DNA of 64,000 bases from JACQFK01 sp964619955 (GTDB lineage: Bacteria > Planctomycetota > MHYJ01 > JACPRB01). This document shows positions 7,407 through 15,470 of this stretch, one piece after another. Location of the stretch: assembly GCA_964619955.1 (NCBI GenBank), contig CAZUJF010000021.1, positions 31,301 through 95,300 on the forward strand, in the 5' to 3' direction. The first letter of the stretch is position 1. Every line of letters starts with the position of its first letter. The position numbers were made by a program, and so were the translations under genes. The notes below the pieces were generated by a model. It had not been told where the DNA came from. It saw nothing but the letters and a program-made list of their open reading frames with translations, and ran no database searches.

Positions 7407-9005
7407 TCATTCGGGAAGCTCCGCCAGCCCTGCGTCGTCGAACGCGCAGCGGTCGCTTTCCGCCGGCTGGGCCGCCGCGGCGGGCATGAACTGGAGCCGG
7501 GCCGCGGACGGCGGGACTTCCACGAGGCCGAAGAGTTCCCGCCAGCCTTCGGCGTCGGCCGGGCCTCCGGCGACGAAGCGGCGGTTGCGGGCGTGGGCGG
7601 TCCATTGGCCGGAGGCCGTCTTCCAGCCGACGATCAGGGAGGCCAGGCCGCGGCCCTCGGACTTCACGCGCAGCCGGACGGCGTAGCTGCGGCCCGGCTG
7701 GACCTCGATGCTGCGGCCGATGACCCCTTCGAGCATGCCGCGGAGTTCGACGCGGCCCTCGGCGCTTTTGAAATTCCCCTTGGAGCCCTCGGCCTGCCAG
7801 GTGAACCAGCCGTCCGGCGCCGCCCCGGGGGTCGAGGCCCGGGCGAAGTCGCCGTTCTCGATCAGGTTCGCCGGGGCGGGGCGCCGCGCGAAGAGCTCCC
7901 GCGCGCAGGCGGCGGGATCCCGGGCGCGGCGGAGGGCGGCGAGGATGCCGGGGAAACGGTCCGGCCACATCGGCGTCTTCGATCCGCCGGCGGGCCACCA
8001 GCGGGCCTGCTCGCCGTAGAGCCAGACGAGTCCGTCGCTCGCCGCGAGGGCGGATCCGGTGTTGGCCGTGAGCCGCGCGGCGGCGCTGCTGCCCGTGTGA
8101 TCGATGTGCCAGGGGTTGCCGGGCGGATTCACGTAGGCGTCCAGGTAGAGGCTCTGGCCGATCAGGAACTGCCGGTTCACCTTCTCTCGGTGTTCCGGGG
8201 CGAGGAATTCGGGCAGGCGGAGCCGCAGCCGGGTGAACGCCGCGTCGTATTCCGCCGGGGAGTTCGCCCGGTAGCCGATGTCCTCCGTCCCTTCGATGAC
8301 GCGCAGCTCCGGGGGCAGGACGTCGAGCCAGCCGTTGACGAAGGCGGGCTGCAGGCCGTAGGTGTCGGTCGTCAGCGCCGTCTCGAGGTCGCCGCTGTCG
8401 AGGAGGCCCAGCATGTCCGAGAAGAGGCGGTAGCTGAAGATCCGGAGGGCCGGGAACTCCTGGCGGACGGCCTCCATGACCTCGCGGCCCCGCTTCCGGG
8501 CCTGGACGACGTACTCGGCGAACGTGTGGCGGTCCCGTTCCGCCTGCGCGCGGTAGAGGAACTGCGAATGGGGCTTCACGTAGGGCTCCGCGTCATAGAG
8601 CAGCCCGCGGAGGCCCCCCTGGCGCGCGAGCCGCGCGAGCAGGCGCCAGTGGTTGACGACCTCCTCCCAGGCGCGGTCGTCGAACCAGTCCACGTTGCCG
8701 GGATTGGCGTAGAGCATCAGGTAGTTCTCGCGGCAGGTCTTCGGCGCCGCGGCTTTCAGGTGGGCGAGCGCCGGGGCGAAGTCCTCCCAGCGCCAGGCCT
8801 CGCGCGAGAACGCGTTCCGGGCGTCCCGTTCCTCCGGCCCGCGCACCGGCCGGATCGTGGTGCCTTCAAAGATCCCCCAGCCTTCGAAGACGGCCAGGCC
8901 CTCGCGGAACTGCCGGGGGCCGGGGGAATCCCAGCCGGTGGCGACGAGCGGGATGCGGGCGGGCTCGGCCGTCTGGACGGCGAGGGTCAGCAGGAGTGAA
9001 AGCAT
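7407..9005 (-). CDS. Exported glycosidase-like protein with C-terminal carbohydrate-binding-like module
   Basis: 532 residues from the ATG at 9005, which has GGAGGA 6-7 bases upstream and opens a short signal peptide (MLSLLLTLAVQTAEP). The central part (~30-380) has features of a (beta/alpha)8 enzyme: GLLYDAEPYVKPHS (~150), YRLFSDMLGLLDSGD, VIEGTEDIGYRA and GLVWLYGEQARWW. It resembles glycoside-hydrolase-like proteins of Planctomycetota, but I cannot assign a numbered family. Residues ~395-530 (NLIENGDFARA ... CAFDDAGLAEL) resemble a CBM4/9-like beta-sandwich. Diverges from the MFS transporter gene across 76 bases. Confidence 0.6.
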   Translation of the reverse strand: MLSLLLTLAVQTAEPARIPLVATGWDSPGPRQFREGLAVFEGWGIFEGTTIRPVRGPEERDARNAFSREAWRWEDFAPALAHLKAAAPKTCRENYLMLYANPGNVDWFDDRAWEEVVNHWRLLARLARQGGLRGLLYDAEPYVKPHSQFLYRAQAERDRHTFAEYVVQARKRGREVMEAVRQEFPALRIFSYRLFSDMLGLLDSGDLETALTTDTYGLQPAFVNGWLDVLPPELRVIEGTEDIGYRANSPAEYDAAFTRLRLRLPEFLAPEHREKVNRQFLIGQSLYLDAYVNPPGNPWHIDHTGSSAAARLTANTGSALAASDGLVWLYGEQARWWPAGGSKTPMWPDRFPGILAALRRARDPAACARELFARRPAPANLIENGDFARASTPGAAPDGWFTWQAEGSKGNFKSAEGRVELRGMLEGVIGRSIEVQPGRSYAVRLRVKSEGRGLASLIVGWKTASGQWTAHARNRRFVAGGPADAEGWRELFGLVEVPPSAARLQFMPAAAAQPAESDRCAFDDAGLAELPE

Positions 9006-9031
9006 CGGTCGTCCTCCGGGAGGATAGTTTA

Positions 9032-9059
9032 TTGCAAAAGATCGAAATACGGCTACACT
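9032..9059 (+). promoter_or_regulatory. Promoter of the MFS transporter gene
   Basis: TTGCAA (9032-9037), a 16-base spacer and TACACT (9054-9059) make a plausible vegetative promoter in the short region between the divergent glycosidase-like and transporter genes. Confidence 0.45.
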
Positions 9060-9081
9060 TTGTGCTTCGCAAAGGGGGGCC

Positions 9082-10242
9082 ATGACGTATCTGCAGCTGT
9101 TCCTGGTCGTGTCGCTGCCCCTCATGGGGCTGGTCTACGCGCTGCTCGGCGGGCTGAAGCTGCCGCTGGCGGAGCGGCTGCAGCTCGACGAGGCCCGCGT
9201 CGGCAGACTGGTCGGCGCCTTCGGCATGATGGTGGGGCCCACGATCATGGCCTGCGGCTTCCTCACGGACGCCGTCGGCCGCAAGGGCGTCTTCGTCACG
9301 GGCATGGCGCTCATCGCGCTCGCCGTCTTCATGCTCGCGAAAGCCCGGACCTACAAGGCGGTCTTCGTCGCCGTCCTGCTGCTCGGCGCGGGCTGGTCGG
9401 GCACGGTGAACGTCGCCAACGTGCTCATGCGGATCTCCGTGCCCCAGGAGCGCCTGACGCAGGCGATGAATTTCTACGACTTCATCTTCGGCTTCGGCGC
9501 CTTCGCCGCGCCCTTCATCCTGGGGCTGCTCCTCAAACGCCGCGGCTTCGGCAACGGCCTCTCCCTGCTCGGGGGCCTCATGCTGGTGCCCGTCGTGATG
9601 GGCGTCGGGGCCCCCATGAACCCCGACGTCGCCGCCGGCCCTGCGACGGCGGCCGCCGGTCTCGGCAGTCTCTTCTCGAGCAAGCTCTTCTGGGTTGCCG
9701 GGCTCGCGTTCCTCTTCTACGTGCCCATCGAGAGCTCCGTCGCCGGCTGGGCGACCACGCTCGTCACCAAGCAGGGGCCCGGCGGGGAGCGGGCGGCCGC
9801 CCTGGCCCTTTCCGGCTTCTGGTTCGCGTTCATGGGCAGCCGCCTGCTCGTCGCGGGGGTCGGGCTTCACGGGTACGAACGTGCCTTCATTTTCTACCTC
9901 GCCATCGCCTGCGTCTTGCTGATGATCCTGCTCGTCACCGCGCGGGGCCGGCTGCCCGTCGTCGGCGCGGTGATCCTCTGCGGCTCCGCCTGCGGGCCCG
10001 TCTTCCCGACGCTGATCGGCGTGTACCTCACGGGGGTCGACGCCGGCCTCTTGGGCCGTGCCGTCGGCTTCTTCTTCGCGTTCGCGTCCATCGGCTGGAC
10101 CCTGATCCCGGCGCTGATCGGGATGGCGGCGCGGAAGACGGACGACATCCAGCGCGGCTTCCGTGTGTCGGTCGCCTCCGCCGTCGTCTTTGCGGCCCTC
10201 TCGGGGCTGCTCTGGACGATGAAGGAAGTTCGAATATATTAA
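9082..10242 (+). CDS. Major facilitator superfamily transporter
   Basis: 386 residues and about 12 hydrophobic segments. An AFGMMVGPTIMACGFLTDAVGRKG stretch corresponds to the conserved MFS loop 2-3 (GxLxDRxGRR-like; seen here as FLTDAVGRKG). The protein starts within the first membrane span and is near the usual minimum length for the family. A run of six G (AAAGGGGGG) lies just before the ATG as ribosome binding site. Flanked by the glycosidase-like gene (divergent) and the second ceramidase-like gene (convergent), so a sugar or amide product is a reasonable substrate guess, but the sequence does not show it. Confidence 0.85.
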   Translation: MTYLQLFLVVSLPLMGLVYALLGGLKLPLAERLQLDEARVGRLVGAFGMMVGPTIMACGFLTDAVGRKGVFVTGMALIALAVFMLAKARTYKAVFVAVLLLGAGWSGTVNVANVLMRISVPQERLTQAMNFYDFIFGFGAFAAPFILGLLLKRRGFGNGLSLLGGLMLVPVVMGVGAPMNPDVAAGPATAAAGLGSLFSSKLFWVAGLAFLFYVPIESSVAGWATTLVTKQGPGGERAAALALSGFWFAFMGSRLLVAGVGLHGYERAFIFYLAIACVLLMILLVTARGRLPVVGAVILCGSACGPVFPTLIGVYLTGVDAGLLGRAVGFFFAFASIGWTLIPALIGMAARKTDDIQRGFRVSVASAVVFAALSGLLWTMKEVRIY

Positions 10243-10248
10243 TTCTCT

Positions 10249-10273
10249 GGGTTGTACCCTTCGGGCTCAACCC
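10249..10273. terminator. Stem-loop between convergent genes
   Basis: GGGTTG ... CAACCC encloses a second CCC-TTC-GGG hairpin. The element lies 6 bases after the transporter stop and 30 bases before the end of the convergent ceramidase-like gene. No U-tract follows, so termination is inferred from position and structure only. Confidence 0.4.
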
Positions 10274-10302
10274 ACAGGATTAAAGTAGATTCACCACCAG
10301 GC

Positions 10303-11640
10303 TCATTTCGCCGCGAGCCGCTGCAGCACCCGCAGCCCGCCCTCGAGCAGCTTCTGGCCGCCGTCGATCTCGAGTTTGCTGGTCGTCGAGGTCCGGGTCT
10401 CGAAGCCCCCGGTCAGCAGCGCCTGCGGGGTGGGCACGTAGCCGAGGTATTCGTTGGCCATGCCCGCGAACCAGGTGAACGCGTGCGGGGAGGCCTGCTT
10501 GAGGCGGAGGCCGTACTCCGCGAAGGCGGCCCCGCCGTGGGCGGCGATGCCGAGCGGGCCGATGCGGAGGCCCTGGACCTCGCAGTCCAGGACCGGCGTC
10601 GCCGCGCGCTCGCGGGCGATCCGCTGCCGCTCGGCGGCGAAGTGCTCCTCCATGCCGCTCCCGAGGCCGAAGGCGGGACGTTCGGCATCGACGTCGGGCT
10701 CGGGGCGGATCTTCACGGGGACCGTTTCCACGGCGACGCCGGTCGAAAGCGTCGTCATCCAGGTCAGGCCGCCGATCACGCGGACCGCCTCCGCCGCCAG
10801 CTTCGAGCCCATGCGGTCGGCGAGCGCGGGGCCGAAGTCGCCGGACTTGGCCAGGTTGTCCACCTGGGTGATGTCCCCGCAGGCGCCGTTGAGGAAGACC
10901 ACCTGCACGGCATCGCCGTAGGCCGCCTTGAGGTGTTTGCGGAGGGCGCCCGGGTAGTCGGCCGAGAAGCGGTCGCCGCCCACCACGGTGCCGTGGCAGG
11001 AGAAGTTGACGACCACGCCGCTGACCGCGCCGCCGGGGCTGCGCACGGCGAGCAGGCCGAGGTCGGGGTCGACGGGCCCCGCGGGGCGCACGATCTTGGA
11101 ATGATGTGGCGTGCCGGGTTTGCCCGGATGCGTGATCTCCCGGCCGTCCTTCATGAGGAAGCGGCGGTTGAACGAGATCGTCGCTTCCTTGCCGAGCCCG
11201 ATGCCGACCTCGACGGGTTTGAGCGCGGCCCAGGCGTCCCCGACGGCCTTCGCGATCGCGTCCGCCACCCGGTCCTGGTAGGCGGGGTCGGGCTCGACGC
11301 CGTGGCAGAGGTGGAGGGGGCCGCCCGTGGTGATGTGGCTCGCGGCGACGAGCACGTGCGCGCCCGGGATCGGGGTGTTCTTCGCGATGCGTTCGCGGGC
11401 GCGCTTCACGACGGGTGCGCCGATGAAGAGCGTGTCGACGCCGACGATCGCCAGCGGCGTGCGGCCGTCGCTGATCACGCAGGCGGTCGCGAAAATCGGA
11501 TCGAGCACGCCCTTGGACGCGAGGGGTTTCCAGTGGCCGGGGATGACCGCGCCGGGCTCCGGGGTGATGTCGGCCGCGCCGAAACCCGCCCGGACCTCGC
11601 CCTGGACGGCCAGCAGGCCGCAAAGAAGGGTGGTAAGCAT
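10303..11640 (-). CDS. Exported neutral/alkaline ceramidase-like hydrolase, copy 2
   Basis: 445 residues from the ATG at 11640 (MLTTLLCGLLAVQGEVRA signal peptide). It is colinear with copy 1 at 5026-6363 and shares the same motifs: AGFGAADITPE, AASHITTGGP, NFSCHGTVVGG, LNGACGDITQVDN and long identical blocks such as MKDGREITHPGKPG. One difference is notable: copy 1 has SHTHTGG at the first metal motif and this copy has SHITTGG, so one candidate metal-binding His is replaced. The two may differ in activity. It converges on the MFS gene. The upstream ribosome binding site is weak. Confidence 0.8.
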   Translation of the reverse strand: MLTTLLCGLLAVQGEVRAGFGAADITPEPGAVIPGHWKPLASKGVLDPIFATACVISDGRTPLAIVGVDTLFIGAPVVKRARERIAKNTPIPGAHVLVAASHITTGGPLHLCHGVEPDPAYQDRVADAIAKAVGDAWAALKPVEVGIGLGKEATISFNRRFLMKDGREITHPGKPGTPHHSKIVRPAGPVDPDLGLLAVRSPGGAVSGVVVNFSCHGTVVGGDRFSADYPGALRKHLKAAYGDAVQVVFLNGACGDITQVDNLAKSGDFGPALADRMGSKLAAEAVRVIGGLTWMTTLSTGVAVETVPVKIRPEPDVDAERPAFGLGSGMEEHFAAERQRIARERAATPVLDCEVQGLRIGPLGIAAHGGAAFAEYGLRLKQASPHAFTWFAGMANEYLGYVPTPQALLTGGFETRTSTTSKLEIDGGQKLLEGGLRVLQRLAAK

Positions 11641-11823
11641 CCTGGAGACGCTACGATTTCCGCGGCCGGGACGGGACTCTAAACTAATGCTAGATCTTGC
11701 GGCAAGCACCGTAGCTCAAGACTACAGCAGGGGCGGACCCGGACGACGAGGGTTCGATCCCGTTTCGGCCCCCCGCGCGGGCCGATTTGTGCTAGACTGC
11801 CGCGTTTCCGCGGAACTTTGCCC

Positions 11824-14800
11824 ATGAGTCCAGGCGCCCTGACCGACCAGTACCGCAGCTGTTTCGAGCCCGGCGTCTCCGTCGAGGGACGCCGCCTGGC
11901 CGAGAACGGCCGCGTCATGGTCTTCCATCACACCCCGGTCTCGCTGAAAGCCACGGTCTCCGCGAAGACCACGCACATGATCTCCATCGCGCTCGACGGC
12001 GACCTCATCTCGGGATCCTGCGACTGCCCGGTCTTCAGCGCGCGCCGCTGCGCGCACCTCTGGGCGGGCATCGTGCACGCCGAGCGTCGCGGCCTGCTGC
12101 GCCGCCTCGCCGGCGGCTTCTTCCCGTGGAGCCATCCCGCCGATCCGCCCGAAAAACGCGGCGGCCCCAAGAAGACCGAGCGCCCCCGCGCCGCGGAATG
12201 GCGCAACGCGTTCAACCGGCTCTTCACGCCCCCGGCGGAAGAGCCCGACCGCAACCCCGGCGAACTCGTCTACACGTTCGATCCCGCGCCCGTCGGCTAC
12301 GGCGCGCCCCCCATGCTCGAGGTCTCCGTGCGCCGCCGGCTCAAGTCCGGCGCCTGGGGCAAGCCCCGCCCGCGCTCGCTCAGCCTCCGCGTCATCGCGG
12401 ACGTGAAGGACCCCGGCGAACGCCGCGCCCTCGAACTGCTGCTGGGCGCCCCCGACCCCTTCGAGGTCGACGAGGACCGCCGCAGCCGCTTCGTCATCGG
12501 TAGCGGCCACGCCCTCACCGTGCTGCCCGCGCTCGCGCGCACGGGTCGGCTCCATCTGGACAAGACCCCCTTCAGCGTCGACGAGGGCGGCCCCTGGGTC
12601 TTCCACCTCGCGATGAAGAAGGAGGAGAAGTTCCACAGCATCCGCGGGCACTTCGAGCGCGACGGCGTCCTCATGCCGGCCGGGCCGGGGCTCATCGTCC
12701 TCGGCGGCGGCCTGCTCCTGCGCGGCCCGCAGATCGCGCGCTACGACTTCGCCGGCGACTTCCGCTGGATCCACCTCGGCCTCGCGGACCCGCCCATCGA
12801 GGTGCCGGACCGCGACCTCGAATCCTTCTTCGCGGGGCTCTACGCGCTGCCGGTCCCGATCCCCTTCGAGTTCCCGCCGGAGCTCCGCGTCGAGCAGCAG
12901 CGGCCCGTGCCGCACCCCGTGCTCCGCCTCGACGTCCGGCAGGAGGACCTGCACGCGCAGCTGATCTTCGACTACGACGGCCAGCGGCTCGAGGCGGCGG
13001 ACCTCCGCGCCCAGATCTACGACATCCACGCCCGACGGCTGCTGATCCGGGACCAGGACTTCGAACGCGCCGCGCGCGCGGAGCTGGAGGCGCTGGGCTT
13101 CGGTCCGGAGCTCCGCATCGCCGCGGAGCGCCTGCCGGCCGCCGTGCTCGCCCTCTCGCAGAAGGGCTGGCGGGTCGAGGGCGAGCAGGGCGTGTTCCGC
13201 GCGCCGGGCGAGTTCCACTTCTCCGTCTCCTCGGGCATCGACTGGTTCGACCTGGGCGGCGGGGTGGACTTCGCGGGCCAGATCGTCCCGTTCCCGGAGC
13301 TGCTCGCCGCGCTGCGCTCGGGCAAGCGCTTCGTGAAGCTCGGCGACGGCAGCCTCGGCCTGCTGCCGGAGGAATGGCTGCGCCGCCAGGGGCTCTTCCT
13401 CTCGGCGGGGGAGAGCGCGGGCGAGGCGCTGCGGTTCACGCGCAGCCAGGCGGCGCTGCTCGACGCGCTGCTCGCGGCGGAGGGGAAGGCCGACGTCGAC
13501 GCGACGTTCGACCGTCTGCGCGCGGGGCTGCACCGCTTCGAGGGCATCGCGCCGGTGGAGCCGCCGCCCGGCTTCCAGGGGGAGCTGCGGCCGTACCAGA
13601 AGGAGGGCCTCGGCTGGCTGGGCTTCCTGCGGGAGACCGGCCTGGGGGGCTGTCTCGCGGACGACATGGGGCTCGGCAAGACGGTCGAGATCCTCGCGCA
13701 TCTGGAGATGCGGCGCCAGGCGGGCGCGAAGGCGTCGCTCGTCGTCGTCCCGCGCTCGCTGCTCTTCAACTGGAAGGCGGAGGCCGCGCGCTTCGCGCCG
13801 CAGCTGCGGATCGCGGAGCACTGGGGGCAGGATCGGGCGCGCGCGGCGGCGAAGCTCGCCGACGCGGACGTCCTGCTCACCACGTACGGGACGCTGCGCC
13901 GGGACGCGGCGTTGCTGAAGGACGTGCGCTTCGACTGTCTCATCCTCGACGAGGCGCAGGCGGTGAAGAACGGGTCGAGCGACACGGCGAAGGCGGTGCG
14001 GCTGCTCAAGGGCGACCAGCGGCTGGCGCTGAGCGGGACGCCGATCGAGAACCACCTGGGCGAGCTCTGGAGCCTGATGGAGTTCCTCAATCCCGGGCTG
14101 CTGGGGCGCGCGTCGGCGTTCCGGGGGGCGCTGGATTCGGGGGCGGACGACGCGCCCACGCGGAAGCGGCTGGCGGCGGCGCTGCGGCCGTTCATCCTGC
14201 GGCGCACGAAGCAGCAGGTGGCGCCGGAGCTGCCGGAGCGGATGGAGCAGACGATCTCCGTCGAGCTGCTGCCGGACGACCGGAAGCGCTACGACGACCT
14301 GAAGCGGCATTATCAGGAGTCGCTGCTGGGCAAGGGTCCGAAGCTGCCGGCGGGCCGGCAGAAGTTCCAGGCGCTGGAGGCGCTGCTGCGGCTGCGTCAG
14401 GCGTCCTGCCATTCGGGCCTGCTCGACCCCGCGCGGCGGGACCAGCCGAGCGCGAAGCTGGAGATCCTGATGGACCGCCTGCGGGAGGTGGTCGCGGAGG
14501 GTCACAAGGCGCTGGTGTTCTCGCAGTTCACGAGCCTGCTGAAGATCGTGGACGAGGCGCTGCGGCGGGAGGGCATGCCGCGGGAGTACCTCGACGGCCA
14601 GACGCAGGACCGCGCGGAGCGGGTGCGGAGTTTCCAGGAGGACCCGGAGATCAAGGTCTTCCTGATCAGCCTGAAGGCGGGCGGGGTGGGTCTGAACCTC
14701 ACCGCGGCGGAGTACGTCTTCCTGCTGGATCCCTGGTGGAATCCGGCGGCGGAGGCGCAGGCGATCGACCGGACGCACCGGATCGGGCAGTCGCAGAAGG

Positions 14801-14955
14801 TGATCGCCTGCCGCCTGGTGGCGAAGGACACGGTGGAGGAGAAGGTCCTCGAGCTGCAGGGCCGCAAGCGCGAGCTGGCGGACGCGATCCTGGGCGAGGA
14901 CAGCCGCCTGGTCGCCAACCTGACGCGCGAGGACCTGGAGCGCCTCCTCTCCTGA
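11824..14955 (+). CDS. SNF2-family DNA translocase with N-terminal SWIM zinc finger
   Basis: 1043 residues from the ATG at 11824 (a TTG two codons earlier is possible). A SWIM motif (CDCPVF ... CAHLW, ~66-80) is followed by a long bacterial SNF2-associated region. The motor has Walker A DDMGLGKTVE (~613-622), LILDEAQAVKN (~707-717), LSGTPIENHLGELWSL and, in the second RecA lobe, VFSQFTSLL, GVGLNLTAAEYVF and DPWWNPAAEAQAIDRTHRIGQ-type motif VI (~958-989, quoted in parts). This is the standard bacterial HepA/RapA-like helicase architecture, acting on DNA-protein complexes. It converges on the rhodanese gene, with a long palindrome between them. Confidence 0.9.
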   Translation: MSPGALTDQYRSCFEPGVSVEGRRLAENGRVMVFHHTPVSLKATVSAKTTHMISIALDGDLISGSCDCPVFSARRCAHLWAGIVHAERRGLLRRLAGGFFPWSHPADPPEKRGGPKKTERPRAAEWRNAFNRLFTPPAEEPDRNPGELVYTFDPAPVGYGAPPMLEVSVRRRLKSGAWGKPRPRSLSLRVIADVKDPGERRALELLLGAPDPFEVDEDRRSRFVIGSGHALTVLPALARTGRLHLDKTPFSVDEGGPWVFHLAMKKEEKFHSIRGHFERDGVLMPAGPGLIVLGGGLLLRGPQIARYDFAGDFRWIHLGLADPPIEVPDRDLESFFAGLYALPVPIPFEFPPELRVEQQRPVPHPVLRLDVRQEDLHAQLIFDYDGQRLEAADLRAQIYDIHARRLLIRDQDFERAARAELEALGFGPELRIAAERLPAAVLALSQKGWRVEGEQGVFRAPGEFHFSVSSGIDWFDLGGGVDFAGQIVPFPELLAALRSGKRFVKLGDGSLGLLPEEWLRRQGLFLSAGESAGEALRFTRSQAALLDALLAAEGKADVDATFDRLRAGLHRFEGIAPVEPPPGFQGELRPYQKEGLGWLGFLRETGLGGCLADDMGLGKTVEILAHLEMRRQAGAKASLVVVPRSLLFNWKAEAARFAPQLRIAEHWGQDRARAAAKLADADVLLTTYGTLRRDAALLKDVRFDCLILDEAQAVKNGSSDTAKAVRLLKGDQRLALSGTPIENHLGELWSLMEFLNPGLLGRASAFRGALDSGADDAPTRKRLAAALRPFILRRTKQQVAPELPERMEQTISVELLPDDRKRYDDLKRHYQESLLGKGPKLPAGRQKFQALEALLRLRQASCHSGLLDPARRDQPSAKLEILMDRLREVVAEGHKALVFSQFTSLLKIVDEALRREGMPREYLDGQTQDRAERVRSFQEDPEIKVFLISLKAGGVGLNLTAAEYVFLLDPWWNPAAEAQAIDRTHRIGQSQKVIACRLVAKDTVEEKVLELQGRKRELADAILGEDSRLVANLTREDLERLLS

Positions 14956-14961
14956 CCCCGG

Positions 14962-15025
14962 AAAAAAGCAGCCTGTCTGTTTTGTCGTGTCCCGGGACAC
15001 GACAAAACAGACAGGCTGTTTTTTT
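14962..15025. terminator. Long perfect palindrome acting as bidirectional terminator
   Basis: A 46-bp perfect palindrome centred on CCCGGG (14991-14996) carries an A-run on the left and a T7 run on the right. It lies between two convergent genes and includes the stop codon of the rhodanese gene. This is a strong intrinsic terminator in both directions. The 46-bp core is identical to 63901-63946, so it is also a dispersed repeat. Confidence 0.75.
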
Positions 15026-15449
15026 ACTTGAGGCCGGCCTTTTTCAGCTCGGCATAGCCCGCCTTGAGCGGACGCACGTCGTAGCCCAGCCCCTTCAGGA
15101 TCGCCCCCGCCGTCAGCGCCCGCGCCCCCGAGCGGCAATGCACGTAGACCGGCTTGTCCTTCGGCACGCCTTCGAGCAGCTTCTCGCGCCCCGCCTCGTC
15201 CTTCAGCCCGCTCAGCGGAACGAAGCGCGCGCTCTCCAGATGCCCCGCGTCCCACTCCGACTGCTCCCGCACGTCCAGCAGGACCGCGCCGCCCTTCGCC
15301 AGCGCCGCCTTCACCGTCTCGACGGAGTCCGTCGTGTGCCGGATCTCCTGGGCGAGGGGGAGAATAAGGAATAAGGAATAGAGAATCCTGACGGCCCGCG
15401 ATTCTCCCTTTGGGGGAAACGTCGTCCGCCAGGATTCCTTATTCTTCAT
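15024..15449 (-). CDS. Rhodanese-domain protein with N-terminus derived from a repeat
   Basis: 141 residues. Residues ~42-135 form a single rhodanese domain: AVLLDVREQSEWDAGHLESA and the active-site loop VYVHCRSGARA, with Cys near residue 106. Such domains transfer sulfane sulfur to thiols or cyanide. The first ~35 residues are encoded by a GAATAA-armed repeat (15361-15470), including a hydrophobic run ILYSLFLILPLA that could act as a signal peptide. No conserved start codon remains between the repeat and the domain, so the true start is uncertain. It overlaps the 3' end of asnB by 11 bases and ends in the palindromic terminator. Confidence 0.75.
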   Translation of the reverse strand: MKNKESWRTTFPPKGESRAVRILYSLFLILPLAQEIRHTTDSVETVKAALAKGGAVLLDVREQSEWDAGHLESARFVPLSGLKDEAGREKLLEGVPKDKPVYVHCRSGARALTAGAILKGLGYDVRPLKAGYAELKKAGLK

Positions 15450-15470
15450 TCCTTATTCTCCACTCTTGCA
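15361..15470. repeat. GAATAA-armed repeat, copy 1
   Basis: AT-rich arms (GAATAAGGAATA ... TTCCTTATTCTTCATTCC) flank an imperfectly paired GC core that starts CCTGACGGC and ends CCGCCAGG, about 110 bp in total. It spans the junction of asnB and the rhodanese gene and provides the end of one and the beginning of the other. Copies at 17231 and 17771 share the core. Confidence 0.75.

Noticed and set aside
11708..11785. Possible tRNA or tmRNA end: TAGCTCA-like segment, GGTTCGATCCC T-loop, then TCGGCCC
   Set aside because: The T-stem has a mismatch, no matching 5' acceptor strand is found within a tRNA length upstream, there is no anticodon arm, and TCGGCCC pairs instead with GGGCCGA just downstream. 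At most a decayed tRNA.
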